Translations under genes and position numbers: made by a program
The notes under the pieces: model-generated
Told to the model about the DNA's origin: nothing
Database searches by the model: none
What the model saw: the letters and a program-made list of their open reading frames with translations, nothing else
Part shown: in pieces, positions 9,126 through 17,307 of the stretch
How the letters are laid out: every line of letters starts with the position of its first letter
How positions within the stretch are numbered: the stretch's first letter is position 1
NCBI GenBank assembly: GCA_003481005.1
Contig: QUKC01000006.1
Span: 1-64,000 of the forward strand
DNA from: Firmicutes bacterium TM09-10
Lineage (GTDB): Bacteria > Bacillota > Clostridia > Lachnospirales > Lachnospiraceae
Direction: 5' to 3'
Length of the DNA stretch: 64,000 nt

Positions 9126-9187
9126 AAACAGAGTGACGTTTTTCCCAACGCCTCACTTATTGTATACAGGAGTGAATCAAATTGCAA
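9126..9187 (-). promoter_or_regulatory. Promoter and early hairpin of the transporter/shikimate operon
   Basis: Minus strand: TTGCAA (9182-9187), 17-nt spacer, TACAAT (9159-9164). The first transcribed bases can form a stem AGTGA/TCACT enclosing CGTT/AACG, followed directly by CTGTTTTTTG. That is the layout of an intrinsic terminator at the very 5' end of the message. Further small hairpins follow before the ribosome site near 9005. The promoter sits right after the nrdR stop codon. An attenuation role is possible; no known aptamer is recognisable to me. Confidence 0.5.
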
Positions 9188-9190
9188 GAT

Positions 9191-9652
9191 TTATTTTTTC
9201 TTTTTTTCGACGGCCTTGCGCAGTTCATCAAAAAAGGTATTTACGTCTTTAAATTCGCGGTAAACAGAAGCAAACCGCACATAGGCAACCGCATCCAGAT
9301 CCTTCATCTTGTTCATGACCAGCTCCCCGATCACGCTGCTTGGGATCTCCTTTTCTTCCCTGGAAAAAATATCCGTCTCCACTTCGTCGATCAGCCCTGT
9401 GATCTCGTTTGCGCTGACCGGGCGCTTATGGCAGGCACGCAGCACGCCGGCTTCGATCTTGGAACGGTCGTAGGGCTCCCGATTGTTATCTTTTTTGATG
9501 ACAATCAGAGGGATCGTCTCTACCTTTTCATAGGTCGTAAAACGTTTGCCGCACACATCGCATACCCGGCGGCGGCGAATCGCGTTATTATCATCGGATG
9601 GACGGGAATCAATTACTCTCGTATTGTCCCGACCGCAAAAAGGGCATTTCAT
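9191..9652 (-). CDS. nrdR: Transcriptional repressor NrdR
   Basis: A 153-residue repressor of ribonucleotide reductase genes. The N-terminal zinc ribbon is clear: CPFCG at residues 3-7 and CDVCGKRF near 31-38. It is followed by the ATP-cone domain (residues about 49-139), which senses ATP/dATP. The start at 9652 gives MKCPFCG behind a GGAG site; an upstream in-frame extension to 9700 is not needed. It is a single gene with its own consensus promoter at 9753-9781 and an unusual inverted repeat spanning that promoter. No ribonucleotide reductase gene lies in the window. Confidence 0.96.
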   Translation of the reverse strand: MKCPFCGRDNTRVIDSRPSDDNNAIRRRRVCDVCGKRFTTYEKVETIPLIVIKKDNNREPYDRSKIEAGVLRACHKRPVSANEITGLIDEVETDIFSREEKEIPSSVIGELVMNKMKDLDAVAYVRFASVYREFKDVNTFFDELRKAVEKKKK

Positions 9653-9686
9653 CTTTCTGCTCCTGTCTGCCCGAACAGAAAAAATC

Positions 9687-9781
9687 CGGGCCGTTTTCAT
9701 TCATTTCACACGCAGAAACTGCTATAGTTTCAGCACTTTCTACTATGAGTAAATTATAATGAAAACAGCCCGAGCTGTCAA
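9687..9781 (-). promoter_or_regulatory. nrdR promoter with inverted repeat spanning the -10 region
   Basis: Perfect consensus on the minus strand: TTGACA (9776-9781), 17-nt spacer, TATAAT (9753-9758). A 15-bp inverted repeat with one mismatch has one arm in the -35/-10 spacer (9758-9772) and the other at 9687-9701, about 45-60 nt into the transcript. The arms are 56 bp apart. Because one arm is upstream of the start site, this cannot be a simple RNA hairpin of this transcript. A second promoter at 27870-27898 has the same geometry. Confidence 0.65.
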
Positions 9782-9847
9782 TCATTCCCTGATTTTGCAG
9801 ACTTTTTCACGCCTGCCTTTTTTAGAAGGAATCCAACCTGCAGGAAG

Positions 9848-10684
9848 TTATTGTTTCTGTCCATATTCCGTCGGATAAACCGAACCGAATTTCCGGAAAT
9901 TGCCCGGAGTCAGTCCGGTCGCCTCTTTAAAGCAGCTGTGAAAATAATTTTCATCCGTATAGGACAGCCGCTCTGCGATTTCCTGAATCGACATACCGGA
10001 ATAGAGCAGATAGCGCTTTGCCGCTTCAATTTTCTGTTCTCGCAGATACTGATACGGCGTGATCTGATAGCGGTTCCGGAACTGGTTGATCAAATGGTTT
10101 CTGGAATAATGCAGGCTTTCACACAGCTGCTCTAGCTTGACATTTTCCTCCACATGCAGATCGATCCATTCCTTAATCTGCTCCGGAAGCGTGCGGGTAT
10201 GGCTGCTGCCCTGATTATGAAGTTTCTGGAGAATCTCCAGCACTGCAACTGCCGTCTCATCCGCCATTTTATCGTAATCCCCATCGAACTGCTCCAGACG
10301 CTGCAGAAGTGCTTCCATCTGCCCGGAGATATCGCAGTTGTGCATCAGGTACACGGTTCGATCCAGATAAGCGGAAAACATTGCTTCCGCCATCAGTCCG
10401 TTAAAGCAGATCCAGATTTTCGTCCACGGCTCCTCCTCATCCGACCAATAGCAGTGCGGGATGCCTCTTTTTAAAAAATACACATCCCCCGCCCGCGGCT
10501 CCAGGCGCTGTCCGTCGATCACCAGCATCCCTTTTCCGCTATAAATATATTCAAACGAATAAAGATTTTCCGGCTTTCTCTCAATCCGGTACGTCCCATC
10601 GCAATAGGATACTCCTGCTAACAGGACGTTAAACGGCCGGTCTTTTTTTTCATAATTCCAAAAGCTGCAAATTTTTTCTGTCAT
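9848..10684 (-). CDS. AraC family transcriptional regulator
   Basis: A 278-residue regulator with an N-terminal cupin-type sugar-sensing half (residues about 15-100, including GDVYFLKRGIPHCYW). The C-terminal half is a two-helix-turn-helix AraC domain (about 175-270) with NHLINQFRNRYQITPYQYL and the signature region ending YFHSCFKEATGLTPGNFR. It is the last gene downstream of the alpha-mannosidase and probably controls this mannoside locus. Start choice is uncertain: ATG at 10684 has AGGA four bases upstream, while an ATG at 10714 has no visible ribosome site. Confidence 0.85.
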   Translation of the reverse strand: MTEKICSFWNYEKKDRPFNVLLAGVSYCDGTYRIERKPENLYSFEYIYSGKGMLVIDGQRLEPRAGDVYFLKRGIPHCYWSDEEEPWTKIWICFNGLMAEAMFSAYLDRTVYLMHNCDISGQMEALLQRLEQFDGDYDKMADETAVAVLEILQKLHNQGSSHTRTLPEQIKEWIDLHVEENVKLEQLCESLHYSRNHLINQFRNRYQITPYQYLREQKIEAAKRYLLYSGMSIQEIAERLSYTDENYFHSCFKEATGLTPGNFRKFGSVYPTEYGQKQ

Positions 10685-10755
10685 ATCTTCCTGTAGTTCC
10701 TTTGTCACTTCCATACGACAGAATCGCCCGCATGCGGGCAATTCTGCTATTCATG

Positions 10756-10790
10756 ACAATAGAATGCACGCAACGCGTACATTCTATTGT
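10756..10790. repeat. 35-bp intergenic hairpin repeat, copy 2
   Basis: ACAATAGAATGCACGC pairs with GCGTACATTCTATTGT across a short loop. It is located 7 bp after the alpha-mannosidase stop codon and preceded by TATTCATG. A second hairpin (GCCCGC/GCGGGC, around 10722-10745) lies next to it, upstream of the AraC gene. The element may end or stabilise the mannosidase transcript. Confidence 0.75.
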
Positions 10791-10796
10791 TGGGAA

Positions 10797-13262
10797 TCAG
10801 TCCAGCAAATCCGTTTCTGCCAGCTGTTTTGTCTGTTCGTCATAATGAAGCGTTTTGATCTCGAATCCTTTTAAAGATACCGGACAGGTAACGCCTGCAA
10901 ACGGCAGCGCTACAACCGCTGCGGTATCTTTACCGGTGCTCTCATAGAGACGAAGCGTATATCCTTCCCCGTTTTCTGCCTTTTTCCATGCAGAGACCAG
11001 AACATTTGCCTGATCGACCAAAATTGCGGGCGATTTCTTTTCTCCGGCTCCGGATGCATTGAAGGCGAGCACATATGGCTCTTCATTGTAAGCCTGTGCA
11101 ATGCGATCCACGTTATCCAAAAGTTCTTCCTTCCCTGCCTCAAAGCGAAATGTAAACTTACGTTCTCCCTGTTCCATCCGAACAGTGTGACGAACCTCAT
11201 GCAACGTCTTTTTCTCATCGAAATCCGCTGCAGAATAGCCCGCAGAGTGCAGCAGCGTCAGTCCGATCACGCCGTCTTCGATGCTGCTTCCGTAGCTGCC
11301 GCAGTTGACTGCCGTAAACGCCTTTTCTCCGTCCGTCCACGCGTTCCAGCGCTGTGCGACAACTTCCTGACCGTCCTGCGCCAGAGCTTCCCTGCCAAAC
11401 ATTACCTGTCCGTAATAGGTTCCCTGCTCCATTGCAGACGGAATCATCCATTTCAAAACCGTATCGTTTTCGTTCCAGTATACGCCGATTTCCACATCCA
11501 TATGCGTATCGTTCTTCGGCAGAATATAACGCTGATACAGCTTGCTGTTATGCCAGCCAAGCAGCGCTTCCACAACCGTACGCACCTTACCGTCCTCGAT
11601 CACGCGCACAGAGGGCTCAATCTGTTCGTATAATCCGGAGAATTCGCTTCCCTCGTGGTCTGTCAGCAGTGTAAACGCCCTGCGCGCTCCGGGCTCATTT
11701 TTCCAGAGTCCCCAGGAATTATAAGTGCCGTCGATCGCTACCGGGCAAAAGCTGCCAGGCTTTAAGTATTCGGTATCCCCGACCTTCCAGGAATCCACCA
11801 GACCAGTTCTGGGGTTGATCTCTATACGCATTTTGCCGTTGTCAAAAACAAAGTTTTCTTTTCTGGAAATCCGTTCAAAGGTCGGACGCTTTTCAATGGC
11901 ATCAAACCAGACATCCACCCGATTCATCGCACACGGTTTTAAAGTTGCTTCCACGACAACTCTCTTACGCCAGTCGATGCAGAAATGACTGCATTCCATC
12001 TCCGACTGGGTCGGCACTTCTTCGCCGTTTACAGATGCTCTCGGATGATAAAAGCAAGGATCCCAGTTCTGTTTGGGCAGTCCGACTTCAAACGCAAACT
12101 GTCCGGTAATCGGATACGGATGTGGGTTGTATAAAAATGCGCAGGAGCTTCCTTCTTTGATCGGCGCCTCGCCTGCGGTCAGCGCAATCGCGCTTCTGCA
12201 GTTGACGCGGGACATCAGCTCCAGGCCGTGATCCAGCAGGCGCAGCGTATCTTCTTCTACCTGCTGTGTGCCGGAGCCGGGCAGCGCATCATGAAACTCT
12301 GAGAACAACAATGCGCGAACTGCTTCGTGAATCTCTTCCTTCGGATATTTCGTGCCGTATAACAGCTCTGCCTGCGTCGCCATCTTTTCGCCGACTAAAA
12401 TCTCATTTTCCAGCAGGCGGTGCTTCTGTTTTACCCGAACCTGGGACGTATAGCATCCCTCTGCAACCGGATTCAGGCTCTTTTCCACAACCGGATAGGA
12501 TGTTCCTGCCGCTTTTCTCTCTTTAAAGTATGCTTCCGGATTGGAGTGGATAATTTCCAGCTCCTCTGCACGCTCTTTGATCAGCTTTGTCACATCGGTC
12601 AAATCCACTCTGGAGGGTCCGCCGCCGTGGTCGCCGACGCCCCAGAGATACAAGGACACCGGTTCGTCCTTCGTATCTTCCAGGAACTGTTCCAGTTCTT
12701 TTCCGACATGTCCGTAAACGGAGTTATAATTTTCATCGGAACGATGCACCAAAACCTCCGACCCTGCCAGACCTTTCCACAGATAATCCTGTTCCTTGAA
12801 CGGAAACTGTGCCTTCGCCGGACGGCAGACCACATAAGTATCATATCCTGCCTGATTCAGAATCTGAACCAAACCTACAGAATGACCAAAAGAGTCAAAA
12901 TTAATTGCCGTCGTCGGGCGAACACCGAACTCTTTTTCAAAAAACCGGTGTCCTTCCGATATATTGCGGATAATGGACTCGCCGTTTGGCATATTGCAGT
13001 CGGGCTGTAAATACCAGCCGCCCATGATATGCCATTTTCCCTCTTTGACCTTCTGCTGAATGCGCGCAAACAGTTCCGGCTCATTTTCCTTTACCCATTC
13101 GTATAAAATCGCTTCGTTGTGGTTGAACACAAAGTCCGGGAATTCCTCCGTAAAGGCTTCTGCCGTGCGGAATGTGGAAAGCGCTTCCGTGCAGCCTTCC
13201 TGCCAGCGCCAGAGCCATACAGGGTCGAGGTGTGCGTTACAAATTAAGTGTACCCGTTTCAT
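10797..13262 (-). CDS. Alpha-mannosidase, glycoside hydrolase family 38
   Basis: An 821-residue GH38 enzyme, intracellular since no signal peptide is seen. The N-terminal motif NAHLDPVWLWRW holds zinc ligands, and INFDSFGHSVG carries the catalytic nucleophile Asp. A helical middle domain and a long beta-sandwich C-terminus follow, as in other GH38 proteins. It would release mannose from short alpha-mannosides imported by the neighbouring ABC system. I choose the start at 13262 (MKRVHLICNAH) with its GGGAGGGAC site; the frame extends to 13349 but overlaps the GH76 gene. It pairs functionally with the GH76 gene 29 nt upstream. Confidence 0.95.
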   Translation of the reverse strand: MKRVHLICNAHLDPVWLWRWQEGCTEALSTFRTAEAFTEEFPDFVFNHNEAILYEWVKENEPELFARIQQKVKEGKWHIMGGWYLQPDCNMPNGESIIRNISEGHRFFEKEFGVRPTTAINFDSFGHSVGLVQILNQAGYDTYVVCRPAKAQFPFKEQDYLWKGLAGSEVLVHRSDENYNSVYGHVGKELEQFLEDTKDEPVSLYLWGVGDHGGGPSRVDLTDVTKLIKERAEELEIIHSNPEAYFKERKAAGTSYPVVEKSLNPVAEGCYTSQVRVKQKHRLLENEILVGEKMATQAELLYGTKYPKEEIHEAVRALLFSEFHDALPGSGTQQVEEDTLRLLDHGLELMSRVNCRSAIALTAGEAPIKEGSSCAFLYNPHPYPITGQFAFEVGLPKQNWDPCFYHPRASVNGEEVPTQSEMECSHFCIDWRKRVVVEATLKPCAMNRVDVWFDAIEKRPTFERISRKENFVFDNGKMRIEINPRTGLVDSWKVGDTEYLKPGSFCPVAIDGTYNSWGLWKNEPGARRAFTLLTDHEGSEFSGLYEQIEPSVRVIEDGKVRTVVEALLGWHNSKLYQRYILPKNDTHMDVEIGVYWNENDTVLKWMIPSAMEQGTYYGQVMFGREALAQDGQEVVAQRWNAWTDGEKAFTAVNCGSYGSSIEDGVIGLTLLHSAGYSAADFDEKKTLHEVRHTVRMEQGERKFTFRFEAGKEELLDNVDRIAQAYNEEPYVLAFNASGAGEKKSPAILVDQANVLVSAWKKAENGEGYTLRLYESTGKDTAAVVALPFAGVTCPVSLKGFEIKTLHYDEQTKQLAETDLLD

Positions 13263-13291
13263 AAGTCCCTCCCGTTTCTTACGAAATACTG

Positions 13292-14284
13292 TTATTTTTG
13301 ATACGGCAGACACGCAAACTGCTGTGCTACCGCCGCGCTGCAGCCCCATGCGCAGCGCGGGAACTCATTGGTCGGGAACTCCCATGCCGTCCACATCAGG
13401 TTCTGCGTGTTACGGTGCAGCCATGCGCTGTCCGCATTTTTCTCCATCCATGCAAAATATTTCGTCTGGTTTTCCTCATAAACAAGCTTGCTGAGCCACC
13501 GTGCCAGAATCCCCTTAAATCCGGGCATGTCGTCTCCGTCCGCTTCATTGTTCATGATGCCGTTTTTATACATGTATTCCATTGTATAATCCGCTGCCAG
13601 AACCGCATTGTTTAAATACTTTTCATCGCCGGTGAGCTGATGTAAAAATACGCTTGCGCCGATAAAGGTTCCCTGGTTGTAGGTCGAACACCACGCATTC
13701 AAGCCCTTTTCCAGGTTATAACAATCATACACCGCGCCATCTTCGCCAAAGAGCTTCTTCACTTCCCAGTCATAGATTGCAATTGCGCGATCCAGATAGC
13801 TCTGATCTTTGGTGATCTGATACAGAAGGCTCGCTGCAATCACTGCAGGACCGTTGATGCAGGCGTTTTTCGTCGTATTTTCGATTCTCCAGAACAGGCC
13901 TCCGCCCAGATCGTCGCTCCATGCGCGGTCAAAAACCAGATTGAAATGCTTCTCTGCCTGCTGCAGATAAATCTTTTCGTGAAATGCCTGATAGGCTCTC
14001 GCACAGGCAATCGTCATCCACATGATATCATCATTAAACGGATTGTTCGACCAGTCTTCTCCAAACTCTTTGACAAATCCGCGGTACATTTTACCCATCA
14101 GTTCCTGATAATAAGGATCTTTGGTCTTATCCCAGGCATCCATGACAACTTCCATGATCTCCGCCCTCGGCCAGTAAAACTCGCCGGTAATCATGCCGGT
14201 TCCATCCTCATCATCCCGGAAATATCTTGCAATAAAGCTCTTCATCGCCTTATCTGCAATCTGCATTCTGCTGTTTGTATCCAT
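13292..14284 (-). CDS. Glycoside hydrolase family 76 (alpha-1,6-mannanase type)
   Basis: A 330-residue (alpha/alpha)6-barrel protein. The paired catalytic aspartates of GH76 appear in NPFNDDIMWM near residue 85, followed by repeats of helical-hairpin sequence such as YDWEVKKLFGEDGAVYD. GH76 enzymes cleave alpha-1,6-mannan, for example yeast mannan backbone. Most characterised members are secreted, but this one has no signal peptide, so it likely acts on imported oligosaccharides. The start has a GGAGGATG site. It sits between the GntR/LacI regulator and the GH38 mannosidase. Confidence 0.85.
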   Translation of the reverse strand: MDTNSRMQIADKAMKSFIARYFRDDEDGTGMITGEFYWPRAEIMEVVMDAWDKTKDPYYQELMGKMYRGFVKEFGEDWSNNPFNDDIMWMTIACARAYQAFHEKIYLQQAEKHFNLVFDRAWSDDLGGGLFWRIENTTKNACINGPAVIAASLLYQITKDQSYLDRAIAIYDWEVKKLFGEDGAVYDCYNLEKGLNAWCSTYNQGTFIGASVFLHQLTGDEKYLNNAVLAADYTMEYMYKNGIMNNEADGDDMPGFKGILARWLSKLVYEENQTKYFAWMEKNADSAWLHRNTQNLMWTAWEFPTNEFPRCAWGCSAAVAQQFACLPYQK

Positions 14285-14418
14285 TTTGTCTCATCCTCCG
14301 CTGTGTAGTCCATTCCCGCCCGACAGGTATTAGCTTCCTGTCAGGTATCTCTTTTAATGTATGCTTTTTGAATCGGTTTGTAAAGACAGATTTCCCAATC
14401 TTCAGCAGCTTGCCTGAT

Positions 14419-15564
14419 TCACTCCATCGCCCCTTTTGTCATTTCCCTGATATGATACGGAACCAGAACGGTCTTTACCTCGTCGTCACCACGGATTTCA
14501 TCTGCCAGAATCCGTACGCTTAAACTGCCGATCTCCTTTTCATTCTGTTTGACATGCGTAAACATCGATTCATGCACGATATTATCGCTGCCGTCAAAGC
14601 ACACAACCGGACATTTTTCCTGCAAACCCAGCTTTCTTAAGCAGGTATAGACAATCCGTGCCAGACTGTATTCCACTGCAAAATAGGAATCGATCTCCGG
14701 ATGCTCTTGGATAAATTCGATAATCTTCTCCTCGTCTTCTGCAAGCTGCTGTTCTCCCCGATACTGATGGTATGCCGGAAGCGTCGCGCGGATATCCGTA
14801 ATCCACAGGCTTTCATCTGCAAACAGACCGTATTCATTATATGCCTTTTTAAAGCCCCGAATCCGCTCCTTCAGGGTAGAGGTCTCAGCGGCATGCGGTT
14901 TGACAAAACAGGTTTTTCGATATCCCCGGTCGAGCAGATAACGTGCAAGATCTCTCGAAGCCGCCTCGTTATCCGTTCCGACAAACGAAATCGGCACGCC
15001 CTTCAGCTGTCTGTCAATTGTCACGACCGGGAAATGCTGTACCACCATCTCCAGAATGCTCTCGCTGTAATTTTCATCATGGACGCACATAATGATAATT
15101 CCGCTCACCCCCAGCTCGCGCAATCGTTCAATCCCGGCTGCTTCTCCGTCTTTTCTTCCATAAGAGCAAATCAGCATCATCCCAAAACCCTGATTCCGGC
15201 ATTCCATTTCGATACTTCCAAGCATCTGGCATCCAAAATCCGCCCCGAATCCGTCCAGCACAACACCGATTACAGGCGTATGATCCGAAAGAGGTTTTTT
15301 TTCTGCAATGTTCCCTGCAGGTACTTCCAGTGCCTTTGGCGTTTCCTGGTGTTCGATCACGAACGTCCCCTTTCCGGGAATCCTCGTGACCAGTCCTTCC
15401 TCTGCAAGAAGCTCCACCGCTTTTTTGCTGGTGATCCGGCTCACATGGTACTGTTCCGACAGCTCTTTTTCAGACGGAAGCCTGTCCCCGACCTGATATC
15501 CTCTTTCTTCAATTTTGGCTCTTATTTCCTCATAAATCTGTTCATAAAGTGGAATCTGTTTCAC
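14419..15564 (-). CDS. GntR/LacI hybrid regulator (AraR type)
   Basis: A 381-residue repressor. Residues about 5-72 are a GntR winged helix (RLPSEKELSEQYHVSR, then GLVTRIPGKGTFV). Residues from about 95 are a LacI-type periplasmic-binding-protein fold (PVIGVVLDGFGADFGCQML, GISGIIIMCVH-like segment, VVTIDRQL). This architecture is known from AraR, which releases DNA when sugar binds. The start is a GTG at 15564 with GGAGG five bases upstream; earlier ATG codons lack a site. It lies within the mannoside locus between the binding protein and the hydrolases, and is probably its local repressor. Confidence 0.9.
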   Translation of the reverse strand: MKQIPLYEQIYEEIRAKIEERGYQVGDRLPSEKELSEQYHVSRITSKKAVELLAEEGLVTRIPGKGTFVIEHQETPKALEVPAGNIAEKKPLSDHTPVIGVVLDGFGADFGCQMLGSIEMECRNQGFGMMLICSYGRKDGEAAGIERLRELGVSGIIIMCVHDENYSESILEMVVQHFPVVTIDRQLKGVPISFVGTDNEAASRDLARYLLDRGYRKTCFVKPHAAETSTLKERIRGFKKAYNEYGLFADESLWITDIRATLPAYHQYRGEQQLAEDEEKIIEFIQEHPEIDSYFAVEYSLARIVYTCLRKLGLQEKCPVVCFDGSDNIVHESMFTHVKQNEKEIGSLSVRILADEIRGDDEVKTVLVPYHIREMTKGAME

Positions 15565-15706
15565 GGTTACCTCCGTCCCCCCGTCGGCACAGTCCAATTG
15601 TGTCTGTATTATCATGAACAAAAGAATACCTGCTATGCAAACATTTTATCGTCATAAACACCAGAATGTCTGATACAGGAATATTCTATTGTCCTGAACC
15701 CGAAAG

Positions 15707-15735
15707 CAGACAGGCTCCATCACAGAGCCTGTCTG
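15707..15735 (-). terminator. Strong hairpin after the sugar-binding protein gene
   Basis: Perfect 11-bp stem CAGACAGGCTC/GAGCCTGTCTG with a 7-nt loop, 37 bp beyond the binding-protein stop. There is no run of T residues, so it may cap and stabilise the abundant binding-protein message rather than terminate fully. A degenerate relative of the 35-bp hairpin repeat (TATTCTATTGTC) lies near 15683-15694. Confidence 0.5.
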
Positions 15736-15771
15736 TTCTGAACCGACAGTGAATCTTATCTGAATAACTAT

Positions 15772-17136
15772 TTACTGTGCAGCAATCAGGTCGTTTACTT
15801 TCTGAGCAAGCTCTGTCAGAGTATCAACGGTACCGCTCTTGCCATCCATGAAGTTGTTGAAATCAGGATCCCAAAGCTTACCAGCGTCGCCGGACCAGTC
15901 AGCTGCATAACGGATTGCGTTCTTGGTCTCGATTGCCATCATGGTTTTAACTGCTTCTGCTGCGTCTTCATGACCGTTATCTTTTACGGTGTTATAGAAT
16001 ACGTCTGCGGATGCTGCATGTGCACAAGCTGCAACGGGTGTCTTGGTCAGTACGGTTTCGTACATTTCGCTGCTCATGAATTTCATCAGTTCCCATGTCT
16101 CATCGGGATACTTCAGATCTTTCGGGGATACCCAACCAACGGTATCATAGCTCTCTGCTGCCTTTACGGAGCCTTTCGGAATCGGAGCATAACCCCAGTT
16201 TAAGTCAGGGCAGTTACGGATCAGGCTGTCAACTTCCCACTGTCCATAGAACAGCATACCCATTTCGCCTGCTTCGAATGCGGACAGCTGGTTTGCGGTT
16301 TCATAGGTTCTGCCAGGGATTGTGCCGTCTGCGATCAGGCCTGCAACCTTTTCCGCTGCCTCTTTTAACTTATCGTCTACGGTAACGGTTGTGGTATGGG
16401 TCAGGCTGTCAACGAACGGAGAACCGCCTTCGGATACGCTGATATTGGTCAGGCCGAAGATATCGGTATTCAAACCATACAGACCGAATTTGTTAGCGGA
16501 AGGATCTTTTAATTTTTCCGCATAATCGAACAGGTCATCCCATGTCCAGTCTACAGAAGGCTCGTCCAGACCAGCGTCAGCCAGAATGTCTTTGTTATAG
16601 AATACGCCGTATACGTTTACAAGTCCGGGAAGTCCATAGGTCTTGCCATCGTACTGCCAGCCGTCAACAGTTCCTTCATAGAAACCATCCATGAATTCTG
16701 TATCTTCTGCAACCTTATCGGTCCAGTCTGTCAGCAGGTTCTTTTTGTAGAAAGAGCAGCCCTGATCATAACCTAACTGGAATACATCAGGAGCTTCGCC
16801 TGCAGTGATCATCGCGTTCATCTGCTGGCTGTAATCGGAATAGGAACCTTCTACGATTTCAACCTTGATGTTGGGATGCTCTACAGAGAATACGTTGTCA
16901 AACGCATCCTGCATCGCTGCATTCATTTCATCGCTTTCCCAGTCTACCACTCTCAGCGTTATAACTTCCCCCGAATCCGCTGATGTGTCTGCCGTTGAAT
17001 CAGCCCTGGTGTCTGTAGCTGCAGAATCAGCCGCAGGTGTTGCTGCTGTATCTGATGCAGAGCTTCCGCATCCCGCCAGCATTGTCACTGTCATTGCAGC
17101 AACCATCACAATTGCCATCGCTTTCTTTCTCTTCAT
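15772..17136 (-). CDS. Sugar ABC transporter substrate-binding lipoprotein (family 1)
   Basis: A 454-residue lipoprotein: basic N-terminus, hydrophobic core and lipobox MLAGC with Cys at 23. A Ser/Thr/Ala/Asp-rich spacer (about 24-56) follows, then a family 1 carbohydrate-binding domain. The domain contains MNAMITAGEAPDVFQLG and the late segment ending in a WGYAPIPKGS-type hinge region. It binds an oligosaccharide, by context probably an alpha-mannoside. The ribosome site AGGAGG is excellent. It follows the two permeases and is separated from them by a hairpin, which commonly gives the binding protein extra mRNA stability. Confidence 0.93.
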   Translation of the reverse strand: MKRKKAMAIVMVAAMTVTMLAGCGSSASDTAATPAADSAATDTRADSTADTSADSGEVITLRVVDWESDEMNAAMQDAFDNVFSVEHPNIKVEIVEGSYSDYSQQMNAMITAGEAPDVFQLGYDQGCSFYKKNLLTDWTDKVAEDTEFMDGFYEGTVDGWQYDGKTYGLPGLVNVYGVFYNKDILADAGLDEPSVDWTWDDLFDYAEKLKDPSANKFGLYGLNTDIFGLTNISVSEGGSPFVDSLTHTTTVTVDDKLKEAAEKVAGLIADGTIPGRTYETANQLSAFEAGEMGMLFYGQWEVDSLIRNCPDLNWGYAPIPKGSVKAAESYDTVGWVSPKDLKYPDETWELMKFMSSEMYETVLTKTPVAACAHAASADVFYNTVKDNGHEDAAEAVKTMMAIETKNAIRYAADWSGDAGKLWDPDFNNFMDGKSGTVDTLTELAQKVNDLIAAQ

Positions 17137-17232
17137 TTGATATACCCTCCTTTTATCTTTGTCGGTATTTTATTTACAAAAACGCACTTTTCAAATAGCC
17201 TTTTTGTAAAAAACCTTCTATGAAATGATGTT

Positions 17233-17255
17233 GGGATCAAAAAGTATTTTGACCC
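17233..17255 (-). other. Intercistronic hairpin between permease and binding-protein genes
   Basis: Arms GGGTCAAAA and TTTTGATCCC form a compact stem between the second permease (ends 17308) and the binding-protein start (17136). There is no clear T-tract downstream. Position and form suggest an mRNA-stabilising or partial-termination hairpin of the kind often found before binding-protein genes. Confidence 0.45.
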
Positions 17256-17307
17256 CTTTGATACCAGATTGCTACGTGCTTTGCACTTCCGCAATCTTCA
17301 AAAACAT

